In this document: piece after piece, positions 52,025 to 60,794 of the stretch
Layout of the letters: each line of letters begins with the position of its first letter
Position numbering within the stretch: position 1 is the first letter of the stretch
Assembly: GCA_009993635.1 (NCBI GenBank)
Contig: JAACTC010000005.1
Location: 124,001 to 188,000, forward strand
DNA: 64,000 bases
From: Erythrobacter sp.
GTDB lineage: Bacteria > Pseudomonadota > Alphaproteobacteria > Sphingomonadales > Sphingomonadaceae
Direction of reading: 5' to 3'
Program-made: the position numbers and the translations under genes
Notes under the pieces: generated by a model
Seen by the model: the letters and a program-made list of their open reading frames with translations, nothing else
Database searches by the model: none
What the model was told of the DNA's origin: nothing

Positions 52025-52180
52025 TCAGGCGTAGTTGACGTAGAGCGAGTAGATCAGACCGGGGACGTAGAAGATCAGCGTCAGAATCAGGCTGATCAGG
52101 AACTGCTGGCCGAGCCCGTGCTTGAGCGCGACGCCCAGCGGGGGAAGCAGGATCGTGGCGATAAGAATGATGATAGGCAT
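52025..52180 (-). CDS. YqaE/Pmp3-like small membrane protein
   Basis: A 51-residue hydrophobic peptide with two membrane segments (about residues 2-18 and 27-46), matching the Pmp3/YqaE family: PIIILIATILLPPLGVALKH then LISLILTLIFYVPGLIYSLY. Plant and yeast members affect membrane potential and salt tolerance; bacterial roles are poorly known. AAGGAG lies upstream of the ATG on the minus strand. It is only 5 bp from the ABC1-like gene and likely shares its transcript. Confidence 0.85.
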   Translation of the reverse strand: MPIIILIATILLPPLGVALKHGLGQQFLISLILTLIFYVPGLIYSLYVNYA

Positions 52181-52242
52181 TGAATGAAAGCTCCTTTGCC
52201 TCACCAACCGTGCAGTGTGCGGGCCGTTCCGCCCAATCGGCG

Positions 52243-53733
52243 CTAGGACTGGCTTTCCGCCTGTTCCAGCCCGACCACGATGATCGTGCGCCCGCCGCCG
52301 AATTCCTCGCGCACCACGATCAGGCCCTGCCGCTCCATGTGTTCGAGCAGGCGGCGGATGCGGCTTGGCGAAGAGCTGCCGTAGACGCGCGCCAGCTCGT
52401 CCTCGTCGGGTGCGTCGTCGCCCCGCGCGGCGGATACCGCGAGCGCGAGATAGGGCGCGAGGACGTCTTCCGGCACGGCCTGCGCCAGCTCTTCGATGGC
52501 TTCGCGCCTCTTGGGCGGCAACTCGTGCAGCCCGGCGCTCGCGAACGCGAACAGGCGGCGGAATTCGAGCATGTCGATATGCGCGCTGGGAACCCGCGCC
52601 TGCCGGCAACGGGTCGCGAAATTGCGGAACAGTGCGGTCGAAGACTGGAAGGTGGCGCCCTCTTCGGCTGCCAGCTCCGCGATGATTCGCTCCACCGCAT
52701 CTTCGCGATCCGGCGTTTCGCTCGCACCGTCCTCGCGCGGGGCATCGACGTCGGCATCGCCCGCTTTATGGTCTTCGTCCCGCCCGGCCTGGGCGGCGGC
52801 CCGCTCGGTGATGGCCTGCGCCAGATCGGGCGCGGGCCTGGGAGGAGGGGGCGGGGGCACCGGCGTGGCCACTTCCTCCGCCAATTCGGCGTGGAGCAGC
52901 GCCTGCAGATCCTCGCCCGAGGCCTGGGGGAGCGGCATCAGCCCTTCGGCCGCGTTCTTCCCGCCGGTCTGCACCGCGCCGATATGCACCGCGACCGGGC
53001 GCCGGCTGATCGCCGGGCCAAGGCCGAGGAAATGGCCGCGCTGCAGATCGCGAATCCGCTCCGCCTGCCTGCGGTCCATTCCCAGCAGATCGGCGGCGCG
53101 CTGCATGTCGATGTCGAGGAAGGTACGCCCCATCAGGAAGTTGGAGGCTTCGGCCGCGACGTTCTTGGCCAGCTTGGCGAGCCGCTGCGTCGCGACGATT
53201 CCCGCGAGCCCGCGCTTGCGCCCGCGGCACATCAGGTTGGTCATCGCGGACAGCGTCATCCGGCGCGTCTCTTCCGCCAGCTCGCCAGCCGCAGCGGGCG
53301 CGAACATCTGTGCCTCGTCCACCACCACCAGCGCGGGATACCAGTGTTCGCGCGGGGCATCGAACAGCGCGGAGAGGAACAGCGCGGCGCAGCGGATCTG
53401 CTGCTCCACCTCCAGCTCGTCAAGCGCGAGCACCACCGAAACGCGGTGCTGCCGCACGCGCCCGGCCAGTGCCTCCATCTCGCGCACCGAATAGGCGGAC
53501 CCGTCGATCACGATATGGTCGAACGCGTCACCCAGGCTGGTAAAGTCGCCCTCCGGGTCGATCACCACCTGCTGCACGAGATCCGCCGTCTGTTCGAGCA
53601 GCCGCCGCAGCAGGTGCGACTTGCCCGACCCGGAATTCCCCTGGACGAGCAGCCGGGTCGCGAGCAGTTCCTCTATATCGACGCACACGGCCTGCCCGGC
53701 CGAATCCGTCCCGATCTCGATCTGCGACCTCAT
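52243..53733 (-). CDS. HerA-like ATPase with C-terminal winged-helix-like region
   Basis: A 496-residue P-loop ATPase of the HerA/FtsK-like group. Walker A QGNSGSGKSH is at residues 31-40, VVIDPEGDF at about 58-66, Walker B ALVVVDEAQMF at about 135-145, and GLAGIVATQRLAKL is the sensor region. A Pro/Ala-rich linker (six consecutive Pro, about residue 300) leads to an acidic low-complexity stretch and then a helical C-terminal domain with SSSPSRIRRLLEHMERQGLIVV resembling a winged helix. No NurA nuclease or other partner is adjacent. ATG 53733 is preferred; GTG 53775 is an alternative. Confidence 0.8.
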   Translation of the reverse strand: MRSQIEIGTDSAGQAVCVDIEELLATRLLVQGNSGSGKSHLLRRLLEQTADLVQQVVIDPEGDFTSLGDAFDHIVIDGSAYSVREMEALAGRVRQHRVSVVLALDELEVEQQIRCAALFLSALFDAPREHWYPALVVVDEAQMFAPAAAGELAEETRRMTLSAMTNLMCRGRKRGLAGIVATQRLAKLAKNVAAEASNFLMGRTFLDIDMQRAADLLGMDRRQAERIRDLQRGHFLGLGPAISRRPVAVHIGAVQTGGKNAAEGLMPLPQASGEDLQALLHAELAEEVATPVPPPPPPRPAPDLAQAITERAAAQAGRDEDHKAGDADVDAPREDGASETPDREDAVERIIAELAAEEGATFQSSTALFRNFATRCRQARVPSAHIDMLEFRRLFAFASAGLHELPPKRREAIEELAQAVPEDVLAPYLALAVSAARGDDAPDEDELARVYGSSSPSRIRRLLEHMERQGLIVVREEFGGGRTIIVVGLEQAESQS

Positions 53734-53850
53734 TCGTGAAGCGAATAGGTGTCCAACCGCAGCGCGCAAAGGCACATCGGACAGTTATCCCTTCCTTGCG
53801 TGGTTGAGGGGCGTCCTGCGGTGGTGTCGATCAGGGTTTGGCGATCCGCC

Positions 53851-54492
53851 TTAGCGAGCGTCCCTATCGATCAGGATCCGGCAAAACGGCAGCGCGACGG
53901 CGACGATATCGGCAATGGGGGCCTTGCATTCGTCCGCGATCCAGCTGCGTGCGATCGCCAGCAGTCCGTGCATCACTCCGGTCTTTCGCAGGGCCCCTTC
54001 ATCCGTCTCGCACCATTCGGGATCGGAGGTTTGTGCAAGCAATTTTGCAAACTTCGAAAGGCCGATTTCGAACGCCGCATCGACCGCGGCACTGATTCCC
54101 GACATCTCCGCCACGAACACCCGGGCGCTGGCAGGCCTCTCGCGCAGCAAGGTGTAATAGGCGCTCAACATCGCTTCGAGGCGCGCTTCGGGCTCGGCAT
54201 CCTCCAGCGCGGAAGCTGCGGCTCGCAAGGTGTCGAGCGCGATCCGCGTCACCTCCTTGTAAGCGGCGATCAACAGCGCCTCGCTGTTCGCGAAGGATTC
54301 GTAGAAATAGCGCGGAGTAAGCCCCGCCGTCCGGCACACATCGGCAACCGTCGTGCGGCGATACCCCTGCTCGCCATAGGTGGCGATGGCGGCCCTGATC
54401 AGCCGCTCACGCCGGTCGGCCTGCCGTTCGCCGGAGGACTGCCCGCCATAGGTCCTTCCCTGTCCGGTTTTGCTTGTCGCCGCATTCGCCAA
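53851..54492 (-). CDS. TetR family transcriptional regulator
   Basis: A 213-residue TetR family repressor. The helix-turn-helix covers about residues 25-68, with LIRAAIATYGEQGYRRTTVADV and CRTAGLTPRYFYESFANSE. The C-terminal domain binds an unknown ligand. The start is uncertain: TTG 54492 keeps the whole DNA-binding domain and leaves a promoter region before the divergent gene; ATG 54591 would overlap that gene by 37 bp. It probably controls the monooxygenase-hydrolase operon read from the opposite strand. Confidence 0.82.
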   Translation of the reverse strand: MANAATSKTGQGRTYGGQSSGERQADRRERLIRAAIATYGEQGYRRTTVADVCRTAGLTPRYFYESFANSEALLIAAYKEVTRIALDTLRAAASALEDAEPEARLEAMLSAYYTLLRERPASARVFVAEMSGISAAVDAAFEIGLSKFAKLLAQTSDPEWCETDEGALRKTGVMHGLLAIARSWIADECKAPIADIVAVALPFCRILIDRDAR

Positions 54493-54510
54493 CTGATAAT
54501 ACCCATTTCC

Positions 54511-54526
54511 AGATTGGATCCGATCT
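54511..54526. promoter_or_regulatory. near-perfect palindrome, possible TetR operator
   Basis: AGATTGGATCCGATCT is a 16-bp palindrome with one mismatched pair. It lies between the divergent TetR gene and the monooxygenase gene, 29 bp before the latter's ATG and just after TGATAAT (54494-54500), a possible -10. Regulation by the adjacent TetR is inferred from position. Confidence 0.55.
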
Positions 54527-54554
54527 CGCCTTCTTTTGCCGACGGAAGATAAAA

Positions 54555-57167
54555 ATGGCCAGTGCTGCCTCAAAACGCCCAACTCATTCAAACGCCGACG
54601 AGGGCCAAGCGATCGAGCGGTTCGATGTCCTGATCGTGGGGGCGGGGCTTTCGGGCATCGATGCGGGATACCGCGTGTCCACAGAGTGCCCGGACAAGAG
54701 CTACGCGATCCTCGAAGCGCGCGACGCGATCGGCGGCACGTGGGATCTGTTCCGCTATCCGGGCATCCGCTCGGATTCGGACATGTATACGCTTGGCTTC
54801 CCCTTCCACCCCTGGCCGAGCGATCGGGCCATCGCCGATGGCGGCGCGATCCGCGATTACATTGTCGACACCGCCCGGAAGTTCGGCATCGACCGGCATA
54901 TCCGTTTCGGCTGCAAGGTGGTCGCGGCGCGCTGGTCCACGCAGCAGGCCGAGTGGACGCTGGAGATCGAGGAGAATGGCGAGACGCGCCATCTCGCCGC
55001 CCGGTTTCTCTACATGGGCAGCGGCTATTACGATTATGCGGGCGGCCATACCCCGCATTTCGAGGGTGCGGAAACCTTCGGCGGCCAGATCGTCCATCCG
55101 CAGAAATGGCCCGAAGATCTGGATTATGCCGGCAAGCGCGTGGTCGTGATCGGCAGCGGCGCGACCGCGGTGACGCTGGTGCCTGCCATGGCGCAGACCG
55201 CGCAGAAGGTCACCATGCTGCAGCGTTCGCCTACCTATATCGTCTCCCGCCCGTCGCAGGATGCGATTTCGCGCTGGACGCACGACCATCTGCCAAAGCC
55301 GCTCGCGGACGGCATTACCAAGTGGAAGAGCGTGGGGCTGGGCATCGCGACCTACGGCTATGCGCGGCGCAAGCCCGCGAAGGTCAAGGCCGCGATCCTC
55401 GATCGTGTGCGCGAACAGCTTCCCGAAGGCTATCCGGTCGAACGCGATTTCGAACCGACCTACAATCCGTGGGACCAGCGCATCTGCCTGGTGCCCGACG
55501 CCGACCTGTTCGACGCAATCCGCAGCGGCGATGCGGAGATCGTGACCGACACGATCGAGCGGTTCACGCCCGCTGGAATCGCGCTGTCTTCGGGCAAGGA
55601 ATTGCCGGCCGATATCATCGTGACCGCCACCGGGCTCACCCTCATCATGGTGGGCGGGGTGAAGCTGTTCGTCGATGGCGAGCGCGTCGATCCGGCGGAA
55701 CGGCTGGTCTACAAGGGCATGATGCTCGAAGGGGTGCCGAACATGGCGCTTGCCTTCGGCTACACCAATGCCAGCTGGACGCTGAAATGCGACCTGTCCG
55801 CGCGCCATTTCTGCCGATTGATCAGTTATCTCGACGCGCATGACAAGGTGGCCTGCCTGCCGCGCCGCGCGCATTCGGGGATAGAACCCGAACCGATGCT
55901 GGATTTCAGTTCCGGCTATGTCCAGCGCGCCGCCGGCGTCCTGCCGAAGCAGGGGTCGGAAGCGCCGTGGAAGGTGCATCAGAATTACGCACTCGATCTG
56001 GCCGCGCACAAGCTGTCGCCCGTTGCCGATGGCACGATGCACTTCATCGCGGCAGGGCAGGCGCTGGATGATGGGATCGCACCCACTTCGGAGCGCAAGC
56101 CAGTCGCTGTGGCCTCGGCGGTCGGCACCGCGGCGACGGGGGCCGCGCTGCTCGCCCGGCGCGGGCGCAAGCGTGAGGTATCCGCCATCGGAACCGGAAC
56201 TGCGCTCGCCTCGGTCGCCCGGTTCGGCGGGGGTGCCGCGCTGGCCGGGCTGGTCGGCGTCGCCGCGCTCGCAGGGTTCGCCGCCCTGTCCCGCTCGCGC
56301 GCGCAGGCAGCGGTGCCCGCAGATGGCCGCTACGTGCGCGTCAACGGCAAGCGCGTCCATTACCGGGACGAAGGCACTGGTCCTGCGATCGTGATGATCC
56401 ACGGCCTTGCCGGGCAGATGCGCAATTTCTCCTACGCGCTGTTCGAAAGGCTGACGAACGATCACCGGGTGATCCTGATTGACCGGCCGGGCTCGGGCTA
56501 TTCCGATCCGATCGACAGCGCCACGGTGCGCAGCCAGGCGGCGCATATTGGCGATGCCTTGCAGGCGCTGGGTCTGGAGCGGGCGCTGGTCGTTGGCCAT
56601 TCGCTGGGCGGGGCGGTGGCGCTCGCTCTCGCGCTCGATCGGCCCGACCTGGTGGGCGGCCTTGCCCTGCTGGCACCGCTGACCCATCCGACGCAGGACG
56701 TGTCGGAAGCGTTCGACGGGCTTGCCATATCCTCGCCCGCAGCACGTTTTGCCGTGGCATGGACGCTGGCGACCCCGATGATGATGCTGCGGGGCAAGAA
56801 GGGCGCGCAGGCCGCCTTCTCCCCCGAGCCCGTGCCCGCCGATTTCGCAACCCGCGGCGGCGGAGCGTTGCTGGCCCGCCCGGGCAATTTCCGGGCGGCG
56901 AGCGCCGATCTGAATGCCGCGCCCGAGGATTTGCCGGGCATGGTATCGCGCTATTCCTCGCTCAAGATGCCGGTATCGGTATTGTTCGGCCGCGACGATC
57001 CTGTGCTCGACCCGAAAACACAGGGCGAAGCTTTTGTTTCGGCCGTGCCCGGAGCCGATCTGACGCTGATCGACGGGGGGCACATGATCCCGGTAACGCA
57101 GCCCGATATAGTTGCGGACTGGGTTCGGGAACGCGTGAGGCATTCTGGCGCTGGCAAGGCCTGGTGA
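54555..57167 (+). CDS. Baeyer-Villiger-type monooxygenase fused to an alpha/beta hydrolase
   Basis: An 870-residue two-enzyme fusion. Residues about 20-520 are a flavin monooxygenase: FAD site GAGLSG (29-34), the Baeyer-Villiger fingerprint F175-x-G-x3-H-x3-W185 (FGGQIVHPQKW), and NADPH site GSGATA (about 200-206). Residues about 545-590 are Ala/Gly-rich with a hydrophobic stretch (LVGVAALAGFAALS) that may be a linker or a membrane anchor. Residues about 600-870 are an alpha/beta hydrolase: MIHGLAGQ, nucleophile Ser683 in GHSLGG, acid Asp814/815 in GRDDPV and His843 in GGHMIP. A ketone could be oxidised to an ester and hydrolysed by one protein. GGAAG precedes ATG 54555. Substrate unknown. 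Confidence 0.88.
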   Translation: MASAASKRPTHSNADEGQAIERFDVLIVGAGLSGIDAGYRVSTECPDKSYAILEARDAIGGTWDLFRYPGIRSDSDMYTLGFPFHPWPSDRAIADGGAIRDYIVDTARKFGIDRHIRFGCKVVAARWSTQQAEWTLEIEENGETRHLAARFLYMGSGYYDYAGGHTPHFEGAETFGGQIVHPQKWPEDLDYAGKRVVVIGSGATAVTLVPAMAQTAQKVTMLQRSPTYIVSRPSQDAISRWTHDHLPKPLADGITKWKSVGLGIATYGYARRKPAKVKAAILDRVREQLPEGYPVERDFEPTYNPWDQRICLVPDADLFDAIRSGDAEIVTDTIERFTPAGIALSSGKELPADIIVTATGLTLIMVGGVKLFVDGERVDPAERLVYKGMMLEGVPNMALAFGYTNASWTLKCDLSARHFCRLISYLDAHDKVACLPRRAHSGIEPEPMLDFSSGYVQRAAGVLPKQGSEAPWKVHQNYALDLAAHKLSPVADGTMHFIAAGQALDDGIAPTSERKPVAVASAVGTAATGAALLARRGRKREVSAIGTGTALASVARFGGGAALAGLVGVAALAGFAALSRSRAQAAVPADGRYVRVNGKRVHYRDEGTGPAIVMIHGLAGQMRNFSYALFERLTNDHRVILIDRPGSGYSDPIDSATVRSQAAHIGDALQALGLERALVVGHSLGGAVALALALDRPDLVGGLALLAPLTHPTQDVSEAFDGLAISSPAARFAVAWTLATPMMMLRGKKGAQAAFSPEPVPADFATRGGGALLARPGNFRAASADLNAAPEDLPGMVSRYSSLKMPVSVLFGRDDPVLDPKTQGEAFVSAVPGADLTLIDGGHMIPVTQPDIVADWVRERVRHSGAGKAW

Positions 57168-57177
57168 GGGCCGCTGC

Positions 57178-57288
57178 ATGAAGCGCGGCGAGATCGAGCT
57201 GCTCCAAGGCTACGCGGACGCAAAAGCTGACTTCGACCGGGAGGATGCGGCAGCGCGGCCATGGGTGCGCGAGCGGACGCGCGCATGA
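57178..57288 (+). CDS. possible 36-residue small ORF
   Basis: A 36-codon frame, starting MKRGEIELLQ, highly charged, with no hydrophobic segment. It starts 10 bp after the fusion gene's stop, has GAGGG about 7 bp upstream, and its stop overlaps the MFS start by 4 bp. This suggests it either encodes a small protein or works as a coupling leader for the transporter. No family is recognised and its short length makes chance possible. Confidence 0.35.
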   Translation: MKRGEIELLQGYADAKADFDREDAAARPWVRERTRA

Positions 57289-58526
57289 TTGCGTCCGCCG
57301 CTCTTTCGACACGGCAGGAATGGCGGCGCGGCTGGCATATCGTGGCGAGCGGCCATGTCGGCATCGGGGTGGGGGCGGGCCTCTATTTCTACACCTCCAG
57401 CCTGTTCGTCGTGCCCGCGTCCGAGACCTTCGGCTGGACCCGCGGCGAGATTTCCGCTGGGGCCGCGCTCGGCCTGCTGGGCTCGCTCTCCGCGCCGCTG
57501 ATCGGACGCCTCGCCGATCGCTACGGTGCGCGGATCGTCGCCGGGGTCTGCATGATCGCGATCGGCCTCGTGTTCGTCGGCCTTTCGCAGATGAGCGGAC
57601 CCTACTGGCAATTCGTCGTGCTCTCTGCGCTGCTCGGCATCGCTGCTCCCGGGGCGACCGCGCTGACCTTCTCGCGTGTCATCACCGGCTGGTTCGACCG
57701 CGCGAAAGGGCAGGCGCTGGGGCTGATGGCGGCGGGAGCCTCGATCGGGGCGCTGCTGTGCACGCCGCTGATCGCATATATGCTGGCAACTTACGGCATG
57801 GCAGGCGGATACCTGACGCTTGCCGGGCTGGCGATGTTCGTGGGGGCGCCGGTCGTCCTCGCATTCATGAAGGATCGCACCGTCGCCGGGGATGCAGCAA
57901 TGCCCGAGCCGATCGAAAGCGAAGGCGATCCGGCCCCGAAGCGGCGCATCCAGGCAACCATGCGCTCGCGCGCGTTCATTGCCCTCGCGATCTCGGTGTT
58001 CTGCACCAACGTGCCGACATCCGGCGTGTTGACGCAGCTGGAGCCGTTGCTGCTGTTCAAGGGTGTGGCCAACACCGCGCCGCTGATCTCCGCCTACGCG
58101 ATCGTCGTCCTGATCGGCCGGATTGGCATCGGTTGGCTGTTCGACCGGGGCGATGCCCGCTACATCGCCGCCGGGGTTACCCTGGTCGCTGCCATAGGCT
58201 GCCTGATGTTCCTTTCGGGCGCGCCAGCGTGGATGACCATCGCCGCGATCGTCTTCATCGGCCTGATGCAGGGGATGGAGGTCGACGCGATCGGCTATTT
58301 CGTCGCCCAGCAGTTCGAGCGGAATTCGTTCGGCCTGCTGTTCGGCCTGCTGCTGACCATTTCGCTGCTGGGGACCGCTCTGGGGATCGTGGGCTTCGGC
58401 ATGCTCTACGATGCCACGCAGTCCTACGATCTCGCCCTGATCATCGCAGCGGGCTTCATGTCGGTGGCGTTCGTATCCTATCAGGCGATCCCGCGTGGGA
58501 GGCATGCCGATGCCATCCATGCCTAG
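57285..58526 (+). CDS. MFS transporter, monocarboxylate/oxalate-formate antiporter-like
   Basis: A 413-residue major facilitator with about twelve hydrophobic segments. The conserved A-type loop after helix 2, SAPLIGRLADRYGARIV, is at about residues 62-78, and the second-half equivalent VVLIGRIGIGWLFDRGDARYI is at about 275-295. The pattern resembles the monocarboxylate and oxalate:formate antiporter group, which moves organic acids. ATG 57285 is chosen (4-bp overlap with the preceding small ORF); an in-frame ATG at 57261 is possible. It lies in the operon with the monooxygenase-hydrolase fusion and a thioesterase, so it may export or import the ester, acid or alcohol product. Confidence 0.85.
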   Translation: MIASAALSTRQEWRRGWHIVASGHVGIGVGAGLYFYTSSLFVVPASETFGWTRGEISAGAALGLLGSLSAPLIGRLADRYGARIVAGVCMIAIGLVFVGLSQMSGPYWQFVVLSALLGIAAPGATALTFSRVITGWFDRAKGQALGLMAAGASIGALLCTPLIAYMLATYGMAGGYLTLAGLAMFVGAPVVLAFMKDRTVAGDAAMPEPIESEGDPAPKRRIQATMRSRAFIALAISVFCTNVPTSGVLTQLEPLLLFKGVANTAPLISAYAIVVLIGRIGIGWLFDRGDARYIAAGVTLVAAIGCLMFLSGAPAWMTIAAIVFIGLMQGMEVDAIGYFVAQQFERNSFGLLFGLLLTISLLGTALGIVGFGMLYDATQSYDLALIIAAGFMSVAFVSYQAIPRGRHADAIHA

Positions 58527-59328
58527 CTTCGTCGCCCTGCAGCCGGCGGATCGCGACAACGCCTATCGGTTCAGGGTCGAACCGCATCACTGTGTGGGAC
58601 CGGCAGACGCGATGTTCCTGTTCGGCGGCACGACCATGGCGGCAGGGATCGCAGCTCTGGAGTCGCGTTGCGACCGGCCCTGTGTGTGGGCAAGCGCGCA
58701 GTATCTTGGCGCAGCCCACCCTGGCGACGAGTTGCGCCTGACGGTCGAGACATTGCGCGAGGGCAACCGGATCACGCTCGCCGAAACGCGTGTGTCCTCG
58801 GCGTCGGGTCCGGTCGCCAGAATTTCCGCTGCCCTGGGGGCTGGGCGCGAGACGGAGACGGGCCAATGGCGCCGGGCACCGGATGTCCCGCCGCCGGATG
58901 CCTTGCCGATCGGGCGGCATCGGCGGATGGATCACGGCCTGCACGCCGAGATGGAAGTGAGGGTCGCGCAGGGCCGCTACGGCGTGGACCGGACGGGCGA
59001 CCCTGACGAGACCGGGCGACTGGTGTTCTGGATTCGCGCGAAGCGCCATCGGATCGACAAGGCGTGCCTGTCCATGATCGCCGATTTCGTGCCGGGCGGG
59101 GTGGGCAACGCTCTGGGCTCGCAATCCGGCGGGCGTAGTCTCGACAATACTTTGCGCTGGGTTGCTCCGGCGCAGACCGATTGCGTGCTCGCAGATATCT
59201 CGATCAACGCCATCGCGCATGGATTGGTGCATGGCGATATCGCGCTGTTTGCCAGCGATGGTACGTTGATGGCCCTCGGCAGCCATACGCTCGTTCTCGT
59301 CCATCACGACAAGCGAGAAGGACCATGA
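58510..59328 (+). CDS. TesB-like acyl-CoA thioesterase family protein
   Basis: A 272-residue double-hotdog thioesterase family protein, which would hydrolyse acyl-CoA to acid and CoA. The N-terminal hotdog has GPADAMFLFGGTTMAAGIAA (about residues 30-50) and QYLGAAHPGDELRL; the C-terminal hotdog has ACLSMIADFVPGG and SLDNTLRWVAPAQTDCVLADI. This arrangement and the length match TesB-type or acyl-CoA thioesterase-like proteins. ATG 58510 has GGGAGG seven bases upstream; 58504 and 58519 are also in frame. It overlaps the MFS gene by 17 bp and so belongs to its operon. Confidence 0.83.
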   Translation: MPSMPSFVALQPADRDNAYRFRVEPHHCVGPADAMFLFGGTTMAAGIAALESRCDRPCVWASAQYLGAAHPGDELRLTVETLREGNRITLAETRVSSASGPVARISAALGAGRETETGQWRRAPDVPPPDALPIGRHRRMDHGLHAEMEVRVAQGRYGVDRTGDPDETGRLVFWIRAKRHRIDKACLSMIADFVPGGVGNALGSQSGGRSLDNTLRWVAPAQTDCVLADISINAIAHGLVHGDIALFASDGTLMALGSHTLVLVHHDKREGP

Positions 59329-59538
59329 ATGGAGCGCGCGCGCTGCTATCGACACGCCGATGGAGAAGAATCCGGCGGCGGAATGTGTAGCGGCACCCCG
59401 ATCCGGATGATGAAGGCGCTGCGCCACATCGCTTGCGGCCTTCGCGCATGCGCTCCCGCTATGAAACCTGATCGTGCGGCCGATACGGGTTGGACACCCA
59501 AGCTAAAGCGCGGAAGTCTGCGGCTTAGCGCGCCGAAT

Positions 59539-59615
59539 TGGTCGGGGAGAGAGGATTCGAACCTCCGGCCCCTGCCTCCCGAAGACAGTGCTCTACCAGG
59601 CTGAGCTACTCCCCG
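59539..59615 (-). tRNA. tRNA-Pro (anticodon CGG)
   Basis: A complete 77-nt cloverleaf on the minus strand. The acceptor stem CGGGGAG pairs with CTCCCCG, the anticodon loop TTCGGGA gives anticodon CGG, the T loop is TTCGAAT, the discriminator is A and CCA is encoded. Confidence 0.97.
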
Positions 59616-59757
59616 ACCGTGTCGTCCCGCGGCGGCGTGGCCAGCTGCGGGTCGAGGCAAGGCGCGTGCCTATAGGTGTGGATCGAAGCACACGCAAGCG
59701 GACATTGCCCGAAGAATTGTCCTATTGCCGAATCCCCTAGCAAACGAGAGCCCCCGC

Positions 59758-60684
59758 GTGCCCGAATCGCATTACGAACAGCAATATCTCGACCTCATGG
59801 CCCGCATCTGGCGCGAAGGGGACGAACGCGTCGACCGCACCGGGATCGGCACGCGCTCCGTCTTTGGCACGCAGCTGCGTTGCAGCCTGGCGGATGGCGC
59901 GATCCCGCTGCTCACCACCAAGCGGGTCTACTGGAAAACCGCCGCGCGCGAGATGCTGTGGTTCCTTACCGGGGAGACCAATATCCGCCCGCTGGTGCTG
60001 CAGGGCGTGAAGATCTGGAACGAATGGCCGCACGCGCGCTACGTCAGGGAAACGGGCGACGATCTGGCGCTCGACGAATTCGTGCAGCGGATCGCGGATG
60101 ACGAAGGGTTCGCCACGCGCTGGGGTGATCTCGGCCCGGTCTACGGCAAGCAGTGGGTCGACTGGCCGACGTTCCGCTATCGCCCCGACGGCCTGTACGA
60201 AAAGGGGGAGGGGATCGACCAGGTCAGCCAGGTGATCGAATCCCTGCGCACCAATCCCGGTAGCCGCCGCCATATCATCGAAGGCTGGAATGTCGCCGAG
60301 GTGGACAGGATGGCGCTGCCGCCATGCCACAAGACCTACCAGTTCCATGTCGCGGGGGAGCGGCTCAACTGCCTGCTCTACCAGCGCAGCTGCGATGTCG
60401 CGCTGGGTCTGCCCTTCAACCTGTTCGGCGCGGCATTGCTGACCCGCATGATCGCGCAGCAGACCGACCTCGAGCCGGGCGAACTGGTCTGGATGGGCGG
60501 CGATACGCACCTCTATCTCAACCACGCGCACCTGATCGAACAGCAGTTGGAACGGGAACCGCGAGGGCGCCCGGCGCTTGAGATCACAAGGCGCCCACCC
60601 AGCATCTTCGATTACCGAATCGAGGATTTCGCGGTGAGCGATTACGACCCGCACCCGCCAATCAAGGCTCCGGTCGCGGTGTGA
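59758..60684 (+). CDS. thyA: thymidylate synthase
   Basis: A 308-residue ThyA, which methylates dUMP to dTMP with methylenetetrahydrofolate. The catalytic Cys190 is in LPPCHKTYQF, and DRTGIGTRSVFG, SCDVALGLPFNL and GDTHLYLNH are in place. It is the longer form, with an insertion near residues 90-140. GTG 59758 is chosen because homology begins near HYEQQYLDLM; TTG 59725 is also in frame. It lies about 110 bp before bkdA1. Confidence 0.94.
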   Translation: MPESHYEQQYLDLMARIWREGDERVDRTGIGTRSVFGTQLRCSLADGAIPLLTTKRVYWKTAAREMLWFLTGETNIRPLVLQGVKIWNEWPHARYVRETGDDLALDEFVQRIADDEGFATRWGDLGPVYGKQWVDWPTFRYRPDGLYEKGEGIDQVSQVIESLRTNPGSRRHIIEGWNVAEVDRMALPPCHKTYQFHVAGERLNCLLYQRSCDVALGLPFNLFGAALLTRMIAQQTDLEPGELVWMGGDTHLYLNHAHLIEQQLEREPRGRPALEITRRPPSIFDYRIEDFAVSDYDPHPPIKAPVAV

Positions 60685-60794
60685 GCACCCGGGCCGACCG
60701 GCGCTGCGCTTGACCGGAGGCGGTCCGCGCAATATCCGGTCGCCGAAGTGAAAGAATGCGTCTCGCCAGATCGGGGCGCCGGGGAGAGAAACGC

